Assembly: GCF_932526225.1 (NCBI RefSeq)
Contig: NC_064045.1
Coordinates: 4,980,498 to 5,044,497 of the forward strand
DNA from: Nematostella vectensis
Taxonomy: Eukaryota > Cnidaria > Anthozoa > Actiniaria > Edwardsiidae
DNA: 64,000 nucleotides
Direction: 5' to 3'
Shown: piece by piece, positions 1 through 12,563 of the stretch
Numbering within the stretch: the first letter of the stretch is position 1
Layout: every line of letters starts with the position of its first letter
Program-made: the position numbers and the translations under genes
The notes under the pieces: generated by a model
The model's input: only the letters and a program-made list of their open reading frames with translations
Databases searched by the model: none
What the model was told of the DNA's origin: nothing

Positions 1-106
1 AGAGTTGGTACCATGTTAGTGTTGTCACGCTTGAGCTCAGCACATCGCGTGACAGAGGCCAGAACGACTGGGAAGGAGACTGGAGCCAGGTGGCCTGTTT
101 ACTTAC

Positions 107-144
107 TTCACCGTCTTTTCAGCGGGTTCCTCCGTGCTCTCTTG
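107..144 (-). CDS. FLII: Candidate 38-nt internal exon of FLII linker
   Basis: On the minus strand a good acceptor (TTTTACAG) and a consensus donor (GTAAGT) bracket 38 nt encoding QESTEEPAEKTVK in one frame. Flightless-1 proteins have a charged, low-complexity linker between the LRRs and the gelsolin repeats, and this peptide would suit it. It would be the next FLII exon, after an intron of nearly 5 kb or after another exon I could not find. If the donor is not used, the frame ends at a TAA overlapping it, so it could instead be a terminal exon of an unrelated gene. Confidence 0.35.
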
Positions 145-939
145 CTGTAAAACAACAAGTCAACATTTTACATCAATAAAATTTCCTTTAGTAATACGTA
201 CCCTGGGAAAATCTAATATTAAAAATCAAAACTAAATGCGATACCCTTTTTCCAAGTTTCTTGTTTCTGCCTGTCGCTTTCTTTTCTTCTGCGTCTTCGA
301 CCATACCCTGCAAGAGAAGCCCAGTAATAAACTAAATGACAAAAACATATCTGAGCGTCTATGCTTATATCACAGGCGACCTGGTAGTTTAGTGGTATTT
401 TTTGTCTTTGTTGTTGCAGGTTTCACTGGCTTTTGAGCCAATTTCCCTCGCATTTTTATTATTCCGAAGCAAGCGTTATCATGGAACACATTCCAGTTTT
501 TATCTGGGCGGTCAAGAAGTTGCACCAAGGGTTGAAACGTACGCTTTTTGGGCTAGAAATTTCCTCATAAGCCAGGATAGGCTAAAAACAAAGACAAAAC
601 AAGCCCTATTTTTTTACACATATCGTCGCCCCGAGTTCAAACAAGGGAGAAGCTACTATTCGACTGGGTGTAGCAACTGAATGTGATAATACAAAATCAT
701 AGGAATAGAATTTGGATGAAATAGTGATAATGATGAACATAGAACGAAATGCTTGGTTAGTTATATTGACTGCATACTGCACACAAACTCGTGAGACCCA
801 TGAGTTATTCTAAACAACATCAATGAGATTATTAGACCCTGTGTTAACAAGTAATGCTCTGTTGAATTTTGTTTCATTCTGAAGGACAAGTCCAATGTTA
901 ACAGCGGCCAATGTCGTCGTACAATTAAACTTAATGCAA

Positions 940-1191
940 TTAAACGCATTGTCACCAGTTTACTTCAGAAGGTCCGACGGACACCTCAACCGTTAAAAGA
1001 CGAAATAATCTATTAGAATCTGAGATATTTAACAGGCCATCCACTCTAAATTATCTATCACATCCTCGAAGAAACTTTCAATAGACACACTGCTTCCAAT
1101 ATTTTGAAATATGTTTCGCGTTTTCCGTTAAAAATCATCGGAGATTGTTACGTAATCGACCGGAAGTAAACTGGTGACAATGCGGCTTTAA
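940..1191. mobile_element. TTAA-ended MITE, copy 1
   Basis: This 252-bp segment begins TTAAACGCATTGTCACCAGT and ends in the inverted complement (ACTGGTGACAATGCGGC then TTTAA). A second copy at 24368-24616 aligns along its whole length, and a third end fragment lies at 31182-31206. Terminal inverted repeats, lack of coding capacity and TTAA at both ends suggest a non-autonomous DNA transposon with TTAA target preference (piggyBac- or Kolobok-like). The superfamily is inferred. Confidence 0.75.
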
Positions 1192-3514
1192 TCGGCTTGT
1201 CACAAATGAAATGTAGGCGAGCATCATCGCAGAACCCTCTCAAAATGGTGTACAAACAAACCCAGCCCCCAATTGCTGGGCTAATGCCAGCTGGCTAATG
1301 CCAGCTGTTTTAGTCAGCAATGTTGGCGCTTGTCGCACGGGGCTTTAGCTCTACGTTCAGGGTAATGCTGGGGTATTTGCCATTTTTCTGACAACTAAAG
1401 CCGTCTAAGGACTTCACGATTTCTATGGCTGAGTATACATAAACTATATGCTTACGGGAAAAATCGCATCACGCTGTAATTTGAGATATACCACCAAGCC
1501 ATTAATCGTATTAAAACTAGACTTGGAGTTTCTGATCAGACTGGTTATATAAGTTTATTTCACAGAGGATTTACTCATTATTCACACCGGTATACGAAAG
1601 AGCAACATAACGCCTTTGTTGATGTGGTTATGTTTAAAGGTTTTGTATTTCACAGTTTGGACGATCTCGTCACGTCAGAAAGTTAAACCGTACAAAAACA
1701 ATTTTGTAGTTACTTGTTACCTTTCATGCATAAGCGACATTTATAAGATTTGTAATTCATATGCCATGCATGTGATAACAAAAAACATTGTTTCAGTGAA
1801 TGTTCTTGAAAAGGTTGTTCGAAGGTTTTTAGAAATGGCTGAATTTGCAATGAAAAGCACGAACAAGCTTGATGTACAATGCTTTTGTGAATGCTTCTTG
1901 GAAGGTTTCTAAGAACCACTCTAGAATTGACTTTAGGAAAGAAAATTTAGAGAAGGAAGACAAATTAGAATGCTGATGCTTCATTCAATGCTTCTTGGAA
2001 AAACTGAATGAAAGTTTCTGTGAATGTTATTCATTAAAAAGTTTTTAAAAACAAACGTTTTTGAAATAAAGAGGAAGACAAGGATGCTGCATCGTAGCGT
2101 TTGGATGTCTGAAGATGATAAAAACCTAACTGACCTTGGAATCTCTCCGGAACGAATCATACCTCTTTGAAATGCAATAATACAAGGTTAATAAACAATG
2201 CTGCTATAACACCTATGATATTGTCGTTTGTAATAATCGAAAGTTACAATAATTCATATGGAGATGGACTAAGTTAACTCCCTTGCCACTATGATGAAGA
2301 CTACACACTGCCTACGTACATAATAGTTTACTTCTATTGCAACCCAATCAAGAGTTCATTCCAGCATAAATATCATAGTCCAAAGACTCTGCAATGCTGA
2401 AATTTCATTGGCCATGTTTCTATTATATAACATACACGCTTGGTATGTAAAGCGCCAAGTAAGTCGCACCTTTATTTATTCAAAATTGGAAGACATGATG
2501 TCGAAATGACCAACTAAAATCAGCGATGGAAATGGATGTATTTTTACACGTTCTATTTTCCTTGGAAAGCAAATTACGGCTGAAAGAGACTCTTTTATGA
2601 CGTAGTTTGTCCAGCCCTTAAAAGGTAAAGTATGGCACGAGATTGGCAGTACCTTAAGTCCATCTGATTGGCTGTGATGTCGACGGCCACGCATCCTCAA
2701 CTAGAATGAAACACGAAAAAAGTTACTGTCGATTTAAAGTGGATGCGACTCATCTTTTTAAAGGAGCTAAATCACCCATTTGAGAATAATTTCTTTTGCT
2801 GTTTTTACAAATGGATATTTCTTTCGACTTTTCAAGTGTGTAACCTATGACGAAAGAAATCAACACAGTGTTGAAGTTGTCAAGCTTATTTCCTTGCTTC
2901 AACAACACCGATGCAACCACCAGTTTTTTTCAAAGCTTGTATGTTGTCTGTTCTTGTTATGCTATGTTATGCTATGTATGCTATAATATTGACAATAAAT
3001 ATGGCCACTCTTCGAATGTGACAAATGTTTGATTTCCGCTGCCGTAAAAAATGACCGGGTAGTCTAACTTATCACTGACTAACAGCTGACTTGAGGGTGT
3101 GTAGTTACACGTAGACTTACAGTGTCAACAAGTTAGGGAAACTCTTCAAAAAACTACTGAAACGTTTTATTATGTTTTACCTTTCTTGCATAAGCATCTT
3201 TATGAGCTGTGGAAAAAATAAATACTTTGAGTTTGTGGACAATGTACAAGCAAACGTTTGTATATCAGAGTACCCCATGCAATATGCGGCTAAGAAAGAG
3301 TACATTTGACAATTTGACATTTGTCTTAAATCAAAGGGCTCTGTGAGCCAACTCGAGAATGCAAATTTGTTTTTCTAGTTATTTTCTTGTGTGCATAAAT
3401 GATATACAGGATGAATTTTGGACAAAGGATGAACACATTCAAGATGCTGGGAGTACATAACAATGAACAGTATGATTATTTATTATTATCATAAAAATTA
3501 AAAAAAAAAAAATT

Positions 3515-3597
3515 TAGATGTCACAAGTAGGGATAGAACCTCCGGTCTCTGACGTCTTAGACAAGCGACAAAACCACTATACCACCGAGGCATTGCC
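3515..3597 (-). repeat. tRNA-like (Pol III promoter-like) element
   Basis: The minus strand reads GCCTCGGTGGTATAGTGGT, an A-box/D-arm-like start. About 45 nt downstream comes GGTTCTATCCC, a B-box-like T-arm, and then a T-rich tract. The T-stem has one mismatch and the acceptor stem does not pair well, so this is more likely a tRNA pseudogene or SINE head than a working tRNA. Confidence 0.35.
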
Positions 3598-4941
3598 GAA
3601 GTAACTCCTGAGTAAAATTTGTTTTTTTCCTAATTGGTATCTCACCGTTCCAACTGCTTTAGCTAGCATGTTAAATTTCGCCCTATTATTTCCGAAAACA
3701 TAAGTTAAATACCCGACATAATTAATCAAGCTACAGTCATATGTCATATATGTTTGAACGAGTTTTGTTTGATAATTAGTACTTAATTAACTTATAAAAA
3801 AAGAATTATGGAAAAAACAACTTATGAAAGTCCATACTATTTTTCTTGACCTGCAAACAGAGGCTTTCTTTTATTATCCTGCAAAGAAAGGCCCTGCTAA
3901 CAGAGGCTTTTCCCTTGTGTTTCTCTGACTTTAAAAGTTGCAGCCTTGGCTATCCGCTCTTTCAGCACAAATTCACACAAATAACGTGAAAACCCAGAGA
4001 CACGAATCTTCAAGTACTAGAACAAGGAGAAAAGCTTTGCTAACATTTTACTTGTTTTGTAAAATAACAACTTGAATTGGACTGTACTGTATACGATCGA
4101 TTGACGTCAGTGACGAAGGCGCATGCGCACGCTCAACCCACATCGAAGACTAAAAACTAGCTTATATATACTTTTACGGCTATAACACGTAATCACCGCA
4201 GCGGTCACACGTCGATGACAAGGCTCTTTTATAGTACGGAAGTTTACAGGAAGATCTAAAAATTGCTGTGTTGCGAAAGCACAGAAAGACCACACAAAGT
4301 TTACGGATGATCGATCCGACGATCCGGACGATCGAGTGACACAGAAGTCCCTCCAATAACTCGTAAATGCTTTGCAAGCATTCACGAGTTAAAAAAAGGG
4401 CATACAACAATGTTTGTTTTTACCAGTACGCAAGTACAGCGCGAGGCTGATTACGCTAAAAGATTAAGCTAGCATTCGACAGAAATAAATACGTTTACAG
4501 TTCTGTGGAAAAGGCGCCTTTGCGTGCTCGAGCTTCTCTTTGTCTATTTATAGCAACATATAACCATTCTCCGGCACCCCCATTTGGCTAAGGATTGTCA
4601 ATGGTGTGTTTTAAGAGTGTTCTAGTTCCTCGTTTTGAGATGGTACACACTTATTCTCTTAGCGTATTTATAAATAATATGATTAGTAATCATTAATGTA
4701 ATGCTAGAAAACTCAACCTTGTTTGCACAGACACAGTCCTTGGTCCTTGCTTAACCTATGAGGCTCAGACCTACAGTAGAAACCTGTTAACCTTGGCCAT
4801 ACACTTGTAAAGTATTTAGCAGTCTTGGTTTAATATACGAGGCTCAAACTCAAGATGTCTGGTAAGTTACATGGTTATACAAATGTGTACCGTAACAGAC
4901 AGATAAAGAATCTTAAACCCTGGCTTAATCAATGAGGCTCA

Positions 4942-5080
4942 GACCTAGATGTCTGTTAAGATATTTTGTACAGAAACAGGCAGATGTTGACCTACATGGC
5001 TTATACCTAATAGCTTAACAGACCTAGATGTCTGTTAAGCTATTTTGTACAGAAACAGGCAGATGTTGACCTACATGGCT
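4942..5080. repeat. 60-bp direct duplication at FLII exon 19 donor
   Basis: Positions 4942-5001 and 5021-5080 are copies differing at one base. The proximal copy contains the apparent 5' splice site of the last LRR-linker exon of FLII (minus strand, GTAGGT). The distal copy carries the same GTAGGT sequence about 80 bp further into the intron. Confidence 0.75.
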
Positions 5081-8000
5081 GTGGGGGTAACGGTGCACCA
5101 GTAGCAATACGAAGCTGGTTCTGAAGAGAGAAGTCGATGTTGTAGAACTCCGCGCCGCTACCCAGCTCGTCTGGTACAGGCTTTGATGGCATTTCCAGCT
5201 CAGGGTTATTACGCACGTCCAGTTCCTGCAGAATTCAATAAATATTTTTCCTAAAAAAGACAAATTCAAACCTTCAAACAGGAAAATGTTATTATTGGCC
5301 ACCCATAGCAATTCCTAGATTTAGCTTGTATAAAAGCTAATATTTAAAAGATGTCACGTTTGGTCGGCATCTCTCAAGAAGAAGTCAATAGAATGAAAAC
5401 TACGATTAAAGATATGTGATCATTGAACAGTAGAAGCAATGTTAACGAGGTAGAGCTGAACAATAGCACCACTTATATTGAGGTCACGTTGTGATTAATG
5501 CCTTGGAACAATGTGTCAAGGATTTTCAAGGCATTGCCAATAAACATAGTGAAAACTTACATCAAGGTTGGTGAGAAAATGAATTCCCTCGGGTAAGGTA
5601 AATAGGCGATTCGAGTGTAGAATAAGCTTTCGTAACTTGATGCACCTACAAACAAATGTGTGTCAATGGTAAGGTTAATTCTGCCTGGAAGTAATAATAA
5701 ATAAGCAAATAAGAGGAATACAGTACATACCTACAAAGTCCCTCAGGGATGCATTCCAGTTGATTATAGGCAGCCATGAAGACCTCCTGTACACAGTATC
5801 AAGGTTCAGAAAGTCAGGGCAAGAATGGTACATAATGGCAAGTCACGGAACGTAACGGCGAGTCATGGTAAGTAACGGCAAGCCATTATAATTAACGCCA
5901 AAGTCATGGCAAGTAATGCCAAAGTCATAGTTAATACGCAAAGGTAAGTAACGCCAAAGCCATGGAAAGTAAAGCAAAAGCCAAGGAGAATAACGCCAAA
6001 GTCATGGTAAGTAACGCCAAATCATGGTTGGTAACGCCAAAGTCATGGCAAGTAATGCCAAATTAACGCCAAAGTCATGGCAAGTAACGCCAAAGTCATA
6101 ATGGAAAATAACGCCAAAGTCATGGCAAGTGACGTAAAAGTCGCGGCAAGTAACGTCAAAGTCATGGTTAGTAACAAGCCAGTAAAATTATCTGATTCAA
6201 AACATGTTGTTAACGAATACCTATCTTTTTTTTACTGTTTACATCATAAAGTACACCATACCTTTGTAAGGGACTTCACCCACAATTGGAAGAGACATTA
6301 AATACCAAAATTTCAAAATAATCATCTAATCACAAAGCTTTATCCTTCATCTGCCAAATTCAATCAACAATTTCGGAATGACATCCCGAATCAGCCATTG
6401 GAAATGTATGCTTTCTCAACACTTACTGTTATTTTGCCAAGCTGAAAAAAACCGCAGCTGATAGAGACTTTTAAAAACGCTAGTAACTTAAAACATCCCT
6501 CATGCTAAAATCCTTTCACATACTTTTACTAACTCACCAAATTATACAACTTGCCAATCCCTGTTGGTAGGCCCTCAAAATTGATGTTATTCCCTGGAGA
6601 AAGCAAATGAGATTCTTGTGTTGAATTCGTGTTGAAAAGAAATTAAACAGTTTTACTGTACATATAAAAGAGTCTTACCATTTAGGAACAGCCTCTTGAT
6701 TTTCACTAGTTTACACAGTGCTACCTAAAGAGGGAGAAAAAGACATTGGAAAGATGAGTTACAAATCCAATATTATTCCTCTGACGACAGAGTTACAGTA
6801 CTGTAGAAAGTTGCTTATAATCACAAAATGTGTATCAAGAAAACTTACAGGTAATGATGTAAGCTGATTCCTTGAGACATTCAAGTGTTCCAGCTGAGTC
6901 CATGTGTCTGACAGAGAGAAAAAGGGGGGTAACAGTATCATGTGATCGATGTGACTCCCTCACCTATATGTTATTTAACCGAAAAAGGTACTCCTTTCTT
7001 TTCAGTAGTGAACTCCATCAACTACAATTGCTTTAAAATCAAAAACACCTAATTTATATTCCCAACGTCATAAATGATATCTTTTAAAATTGGTTTTAAA
7101 AACAACGCAAATGCAAAATGCTGCACAAGTTGGAATGCAGACTTAGGCAAGGACCAGTAAGAGAAGCAAATAAGCTGGTATGTTCTTTTTATCCGTGTTT
7201 CCAAACGCAAATAGAGAAAGCTGCTTGTTTTATGTCAATAAGCATGCATTTGCATTGGTAACAGTCCATACACACAAAAAAAACAGGGCTTCTGGAATTA
7301 CGTGGAAAAAAACTCAAAATTACGCGGGATTCTTTGCTAAATTACATGCTAAATTACGCAGAAAATCAATCATTACGCGCTAAATTACGCGGGATTTTGC
7401 AATACCAATTTTGCGGGATTCTTTACTGAATTACGCGCTAAATTACACGGAATATCAACTTCGCAGTTTAGCAAAGAACGCCTAGTCATTTTATATGTTT
7501 TCGAAATTCAGTTCGAAATATCGCACTCTTACGAAAAATCTCTCTCTTTTTTTTTACGAGAAATAGAGGTAAGAACCCTAAAAGAACACATCAGCTGTGC
7601 AATTAAATGTTAAAAAATTTAGCCAAATTATGCGGGATTACGCGGAAATTTGTGGATTACGCGGAAAAAGCCAGATTACGCGCTTCTGCACAAGCGCGTA
7701 ATTCAAGAAGCCCTGAAAAAAGCATATGCCTTATAGTTCTTACTGTTCTAATAGTGCATTAGATAAACTCACCAATGAGAGAAGAGAGCTCTGTGATTGC
7801 GTTGTGACTGAGGTTGACTCTCTTAAGGCTTGAGATCAGATAGACTGGCTCAGGAACTGGAATTGTTAAATAGTTACAAAGCAGGTCAAATCAGGTTGAG
7901 CAATCCCATAATTTGTACATCTTCTTGTATGTGGAATTTTTTTCAAAATGTTCAAAGGGGTCAAACTTATTAAAATAAGTTGAGCAGATTTCCTAAAGAA

Positions 8001-11000
8001 CCACAACGATTACGATTACAGACCTTGTGCATACATTTTCATGCAAGTTGTGTGAATCGCTTGGAACTATTGTTAACAAATTTTGCCAACACTGTTTGCA
8101 GATTTTGTGAACAGTCTGTATATGTTTAAAACCACAAGGATTACAAAGAATTATGTGTGGTTCTACTAACGCCTAATGACAGATTATCAATAGGATCCAC
8201 AAAGCCTTGGCAAATATGAATTTATGGATATCCAATAAAACACAAAGTTTCAAATACCAAAGAAATGTAATTCAAAAAACCATGTACCTCTTGGCAAGTC
8301 GTTGTGGGACAAATCCAGATCTGCAACATTAATAAGCCATTCATGCATTAAACTATAATCATATCATCAGTGAGCTCACTTTTGGTTTCTGACTGTATAC
8401 AATGTAAGGAATCTTAAACAAACCTGCTAGGTTTGCAAGACCTTCCAGCTTATTTGGGAAATTCATGATGGTTCTCTGGGATAAGAAAGAAATTCAAGAC
8501 AATTATATAAATAATGATAGTATGAGAAACAGAACTGTAGCTTACAGCAGTGTCAAGTTCTGTACAGGAACAGTTACACAGCGTGTCATGAAGATATGTA
8601 ATCCAATTTTAGTTTGACTAATATTTCTACTGTATGATATAATCAAACATAACTCTCAATTTGTTTTCATGATTTCTGTGATAACACATCTGTTACTTAA
8701 TCTCTTTAAACTATAATGTTTTACTAGCATGTGCTCGAAGTCATCAGAAAATTATGTACATGGAGTTATGTACATAGAGGTAGAGTATACAGGTACTGTA
8801 CACCTGTATACATTTTAGGCAGAAATGCAGGAAATTGGCCATGAGCCTTATTACTTCTTTTAAGGAGGCGGGGGGGGGTACTCGCATTATTTATGGGGGA
8901 GGGGGGAGTGTCAAAGAATCTTGTTGAATCCTGATTTCTAATGGGTACCAGCTTGAACACTCTGGTATCATTAATTATTGTAACTGTAACTCGTGCCAAA
9001 TTTCCAGCACTTGTCTAATAACTCACTTGTGTGTTCTTAAGGTGAAGGGTGTGTAGTTGAGCAAGTGAAGGGAGTTGCCTGCAAAACATAATAGCTATTA
9101 GGACACAATATACAGTACACAGGATCGCCACGGAGAAGACAAAAATTTAGTAGCTCATTTGCACTATATTCAGGCACGTACCCAGGATTGGCTGAGAGGG
9201 GATGCACAGTCATATATATCATATGGAAAAAGATGGTATTTATAGACTCCTTAAAAAGAAATGATCCACTTTTTGGTCACCAAGGGGGGGGGGGGGGGGA
9301 GGATGTGCCCCCCTGTGTATGCACCTGATATTTACCCAGCTTAGAAACTTATCAATCAGCACACAATCCCTTACGGTCATTCAAGTGTCTTCTAACTAAA
9401 GCTACAGTTCATTATTAAATGTTAATATTACCTTAACTGAGCATGAAGCAGAGGGTTATTGTTGAGAATCTGAAATAAAATTGAACCATTACACCTTTCC
9501 ACATTGATGAAAATTCAGGAAAATAAGATGGAAATACCCTTCTTATTATGTGAATTAAAACAACAAGGGTCTCACCAGTGTCTGTAAGTTCACAAGCCGT
9601 CTGAGTTGTGGTGGAATTGTTTCTAAACAAACACACAAAATTTCAATCCATAATTTAACATTGTCATATATCACTTTATTGCATATAATCGCCATATAGT
9701 TACCAAGACAGTTGTCACTCAAGTCGAGGTAGATGAGATCTATCAGGTTGATAAAAAGCTGGTTTGGAATCACTGAAATCCTGAGGAAACAAATAAAAAA
9801 GTCAAACACATGTTTAAGACAATTGATCATATTATGATGGGGGAGAGGGGTTGATAGGTTTTCAACTAGGCAGATCCGGCCTAAAATGGCACACAGATTA
9901 AGGATATAAAAAGAAAAAGAACAGATTGTCAGATTCTAAAAATGTACATACCGGATCTCAGATCTATTGAAAATTTAAACGTAAAATTTCAGATTCTAAA
10001 AATCATGACTGTGGATTTTGCTTTGTTTTCTTCTATCATGCATTGCAGATTCGGCTTGAAGCAAAACTTTGTGCAGATGGGTCGATTTACAAGAAAAAAA
10101 ATTAGTGGATTTGCGGTTTCAGCCCCCCCTCCCCCATAATTTTTGGATTCTAATAGACCTAAGGCATGTATCAGCATTAGTTAACAGTGAATGCTACAAA
10201 TAAAGTATATATACATGGAAGGGAGGGAGGGGGTGGCAGCCTAGTCATATTTCCTAATTTTTTTGCATGGGACATACGCAATCCCCCGACACTCCACCTA
10301 CTTATTGCAAAACCTGACTCTCATGGGTGGGGGCAGATTTCCCCTTGCATACCCCCCCTGCTTGTTATGACACTTTTAGTTAGTGATAGGGACATACAAT
10401 AATATCATTCTTGGAGAAACAACATTCTAAGGATCCACTTACTTATTGTTGCTGAGTGAGAGGACAATTAGGGCCTTGGCATTTTCTAACTCAGGTGGAA
10501 CCTGGAATGAGAATCAACACACAGTAAATCCTTGAGAGATGAGCTGAAGTTACAGGTGTGGGAATCGATCCAAGATATGAACACCCCACACATCCATATC
10601 AGAGGGCATGTATTTAAAAATTTAGGTAATAGTCTAAAGCATTAATATAGTACAGTATATGTATAGTATTGGTAGTTTTTGCTGAATATAAAATGGGCAC
10701 CTCATTTTTGAAAAATTAGGTGCATAGCCTGTCAACTGACATAAAGCAGGTAATTTCTTAATGAAAGATCCTCAAGTTTCACTTTCTCCCAATGCTATCT
10801 ATGACTGAGAACCTTCCTCAGCAAATCTTGGATATGCACCTGAAAATGAGTGCTTTATAAGCTACAGTAATACATATGGCTAGACTAACCTCATGGAGCT
10901 GGTTATAGCTGAAGTCCTGAAAGAAATACACGAAAAAAAAGTGTCCAGGAAATGTGCAAATAAATCATATTGCAAAGCTTAAAGTCAAGCAGAGATGAGG

Positions 11001-12274
11001 ACAGAAAATTCTAGAAAAGTCTGTGAAATAGGTTGTGTCTCCTTCAATATTATTGTTGGAGATTCTTGAGCTCTGCAGAACCTTTTTGAAATCTCTATAC
11101 AAGACCATTTCCTTGTGTCAGAGAGCACTTACCACTGTCAAAAGATCTTCCAGGCCAAAGATATCTCCAGGGATCCCAGAGTTTTTCAACTCGTTGTTTC
11201 TTGCATTGATCACCTAATAAAGAACAAAGAGAAATGCATGCTGTAGGTAAGGTTTGTATGCCATATATATGATCTAAATACCTTTACTAATAATGTACAT
11301 ATAAATGTTAACTCTTAGACGCTACTTACTCTTAAATGTTTTAGTGTTGACAGGTCCCCATGAATATTGTTCAGTTTATTTTCTTTAACTGACAGATGTT
11401 CCTAGGAAATTAATAAAGAACAAAAGGGAAATTAGAAATGGGCACTCATTACTTAAAAGGCTGGCTATGGCCTGATGTCCAAAATATAATGATGTCTCAT
11501 ATAATTAACAAATAGATCTCATTTTGTGTGCGTCTGCCCTCTGACAGATGCATGGATAATCACAGCTCACAGTTTTCGGGAGCGCGCACACATGCTGACG
11601 CCAAACATGCGTGTGTCCTCTTATAACACATGGTCCCTCGACCAATCAAAGCGCGCAATCTACAAGTGTCATTGTATCATCCCATATAATCATCATCAAC
11701 AACAACAATAACACAGCAACAACAGATCAGTGGTATAACAACAAGAGCATTAAGAACAACAGTAAATGACAACAATGAAAACAATATAGGCATCAATAAC
11801 AACAGAGAAGCGTCAACAAAATCTTAATTTAAGACTTTTGTTATAGAAAAAAAAACACTGGCATCAAGATTTGATTTTCTGATCATTGTGAGCGAGTTGT
11901 CAAACAGACCATGACGTTTTTAGTCAAACATCAAGCGATCACAACGATAAATCACAAACAAGGAAAGAGTAACTATGACCATAATATTAAAAAGAAAAGC
12001 ACCAATAAGTAACAAGTTCTATTCACCAATTTGGGAAGATGCGATAATTCATCCGGGAGCGTTTCCAGTCCAGCTTTGTTCAACTTGAGCCAACGAAGGT
12101 TGGACATATCTGCTACCCTTTTAGGGAAGGCCAGCTCCTGTGTAGAAAGACGGAACGATTAAGCGGGGATCTGAGAATAAATTCTAGAGATACGGGTTCG
12201 GGATGCTTTCCCACCTTGAAATCATTGTTGGTCAAGTCCAAGCCGCGGACGAAAGGCAAAACCCCGTCCGCCAT
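5075..12274 (-). CDS. FLII: Protein flightless-1 homolog, N-terminal leucine-rich-repeat half (3' part off window)
   Basis: This is the LRR half of flightless-1, a gelsolin-superfamily actin regulator and nuclear-receptor coactivator. Nineteen exons join in phase: 12215-12274, 12027-12137, 11330-11401, 11133-11213, 10890-10916, 10443-10501, 9704-9780, 9576-9622, 9432-9469, 9027-9078, 8424-8475, 8288-8320, 7773-7856, 6849-6907, 6679-6724, 6538-6593, 5731-5786, 5561-5645 and about 5075-5225. They encode about 415 residues of consecutive LRRs. Family-specific strings include [16 protein letters not shown] at the N-terminus, SRNQLTSLP, and [14 protein letters not shown] just after the last LRR; the last is the diagnostic start of the FLII linker. 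The start is the ATG in an AAAATGGCGG context. The gelsolin-like repeats must lie left of position 1. The donor of the last exon (GTAGGT at 5074) falls inside a local 60-bp duplication, so that boundary is less certain. The very small exons (27-111 nt) are typical of this gene. Confidence 0.95.
5822..6165. repeat. Degenerate tandem repeat, about 18-bp unit
   Basis: Imperfect iterations of GTAACGCCAAAGTCATGGCAA fragments run for about 340 bp inside an FLII intron. The apparent reading frame through it is an effect of the repeat. Confidence 0.8.
7284..7715. mobile_element. hAT-like MITE in FLII intron
   Basis: The segment begins CAGGGCTTCTGGAATTACG and ends with its inverted complement with one mismatch (CGTAATTCAAGAAGCCCTG). 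It has internal AAATTACGCGGGAT subrepeats and no coding capacity. The CAGGG ends are typical of hAT elements. It is flanked by A-runs that could be an imperfect 8-bp target duplication. Confidence 0.7.
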
Positions 12275-12563
12275 TTTGGGGCTTGTTTCTCTGGAATGTT
12301 GTCATTCGCCCCAGTTCCTCCTCACAATTTGTAAATTGCTAACTAACTACCAGCTTCGATAAAATGTTTCTTTTTGACATTTCCGTACTATTATACATAA
12401 AAACATAAAGTATTTTTAAAACAATGTTTTTATGTTATGCAGAGATTGTATATTATATTACGGGGGATTCCTTTATTCCATGGTCATTCTCGGGCTGCCT
12501 GTGTGGTGACAATGTTTTACCTATTCCTCCCCAGGCAATACCAATTTCGTTCTAACTTTCAAA
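12275..12563. promoter_or_regulatory. Bidirectional FLII/BRAT1 promoter
   Basis: Only 289 bp separate the divergent start codons of FLII (minus) and BRAT1 (plus). Both starts sit in the same motif, CAAAATGGCGG, which matches the YY1-type AAnATGGCGGC element often found at the start codons of housekeeping genes. No TATA box is seen at a suitable distance. Shared regulation is inferred from the layout. Confidence 0.7.

Larger units (their letters stand above)
145..5074. other. Long putative FLII intron, no convincing exon
   Basis: No reading frame here has recognisable domain content or paired splice sites. It holds one 252-bp TTAA-ended inverted-repeat element (940-1191), a tRNA-like element (about 3515-3597) and a 60-bp direct duplication (4942-5001 and 5021-5080). 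The open frame at 1616-1912 is AT-rich without recognisable content. The middle part of the FLII linker may be hidden here. Confidence 0.4.

Noticed and set aside
1616-1912. 98-codon frame as a gene
   Set aside because: No domain and an AT-rich composition; it lies in the putative FLII intron and shadows another open frame.
3515-3597. Functional tRNA
   Set aside because: A- and B-box-like motifs are present, but the acceptor stem does not pair and the T-stem has a mismatch.
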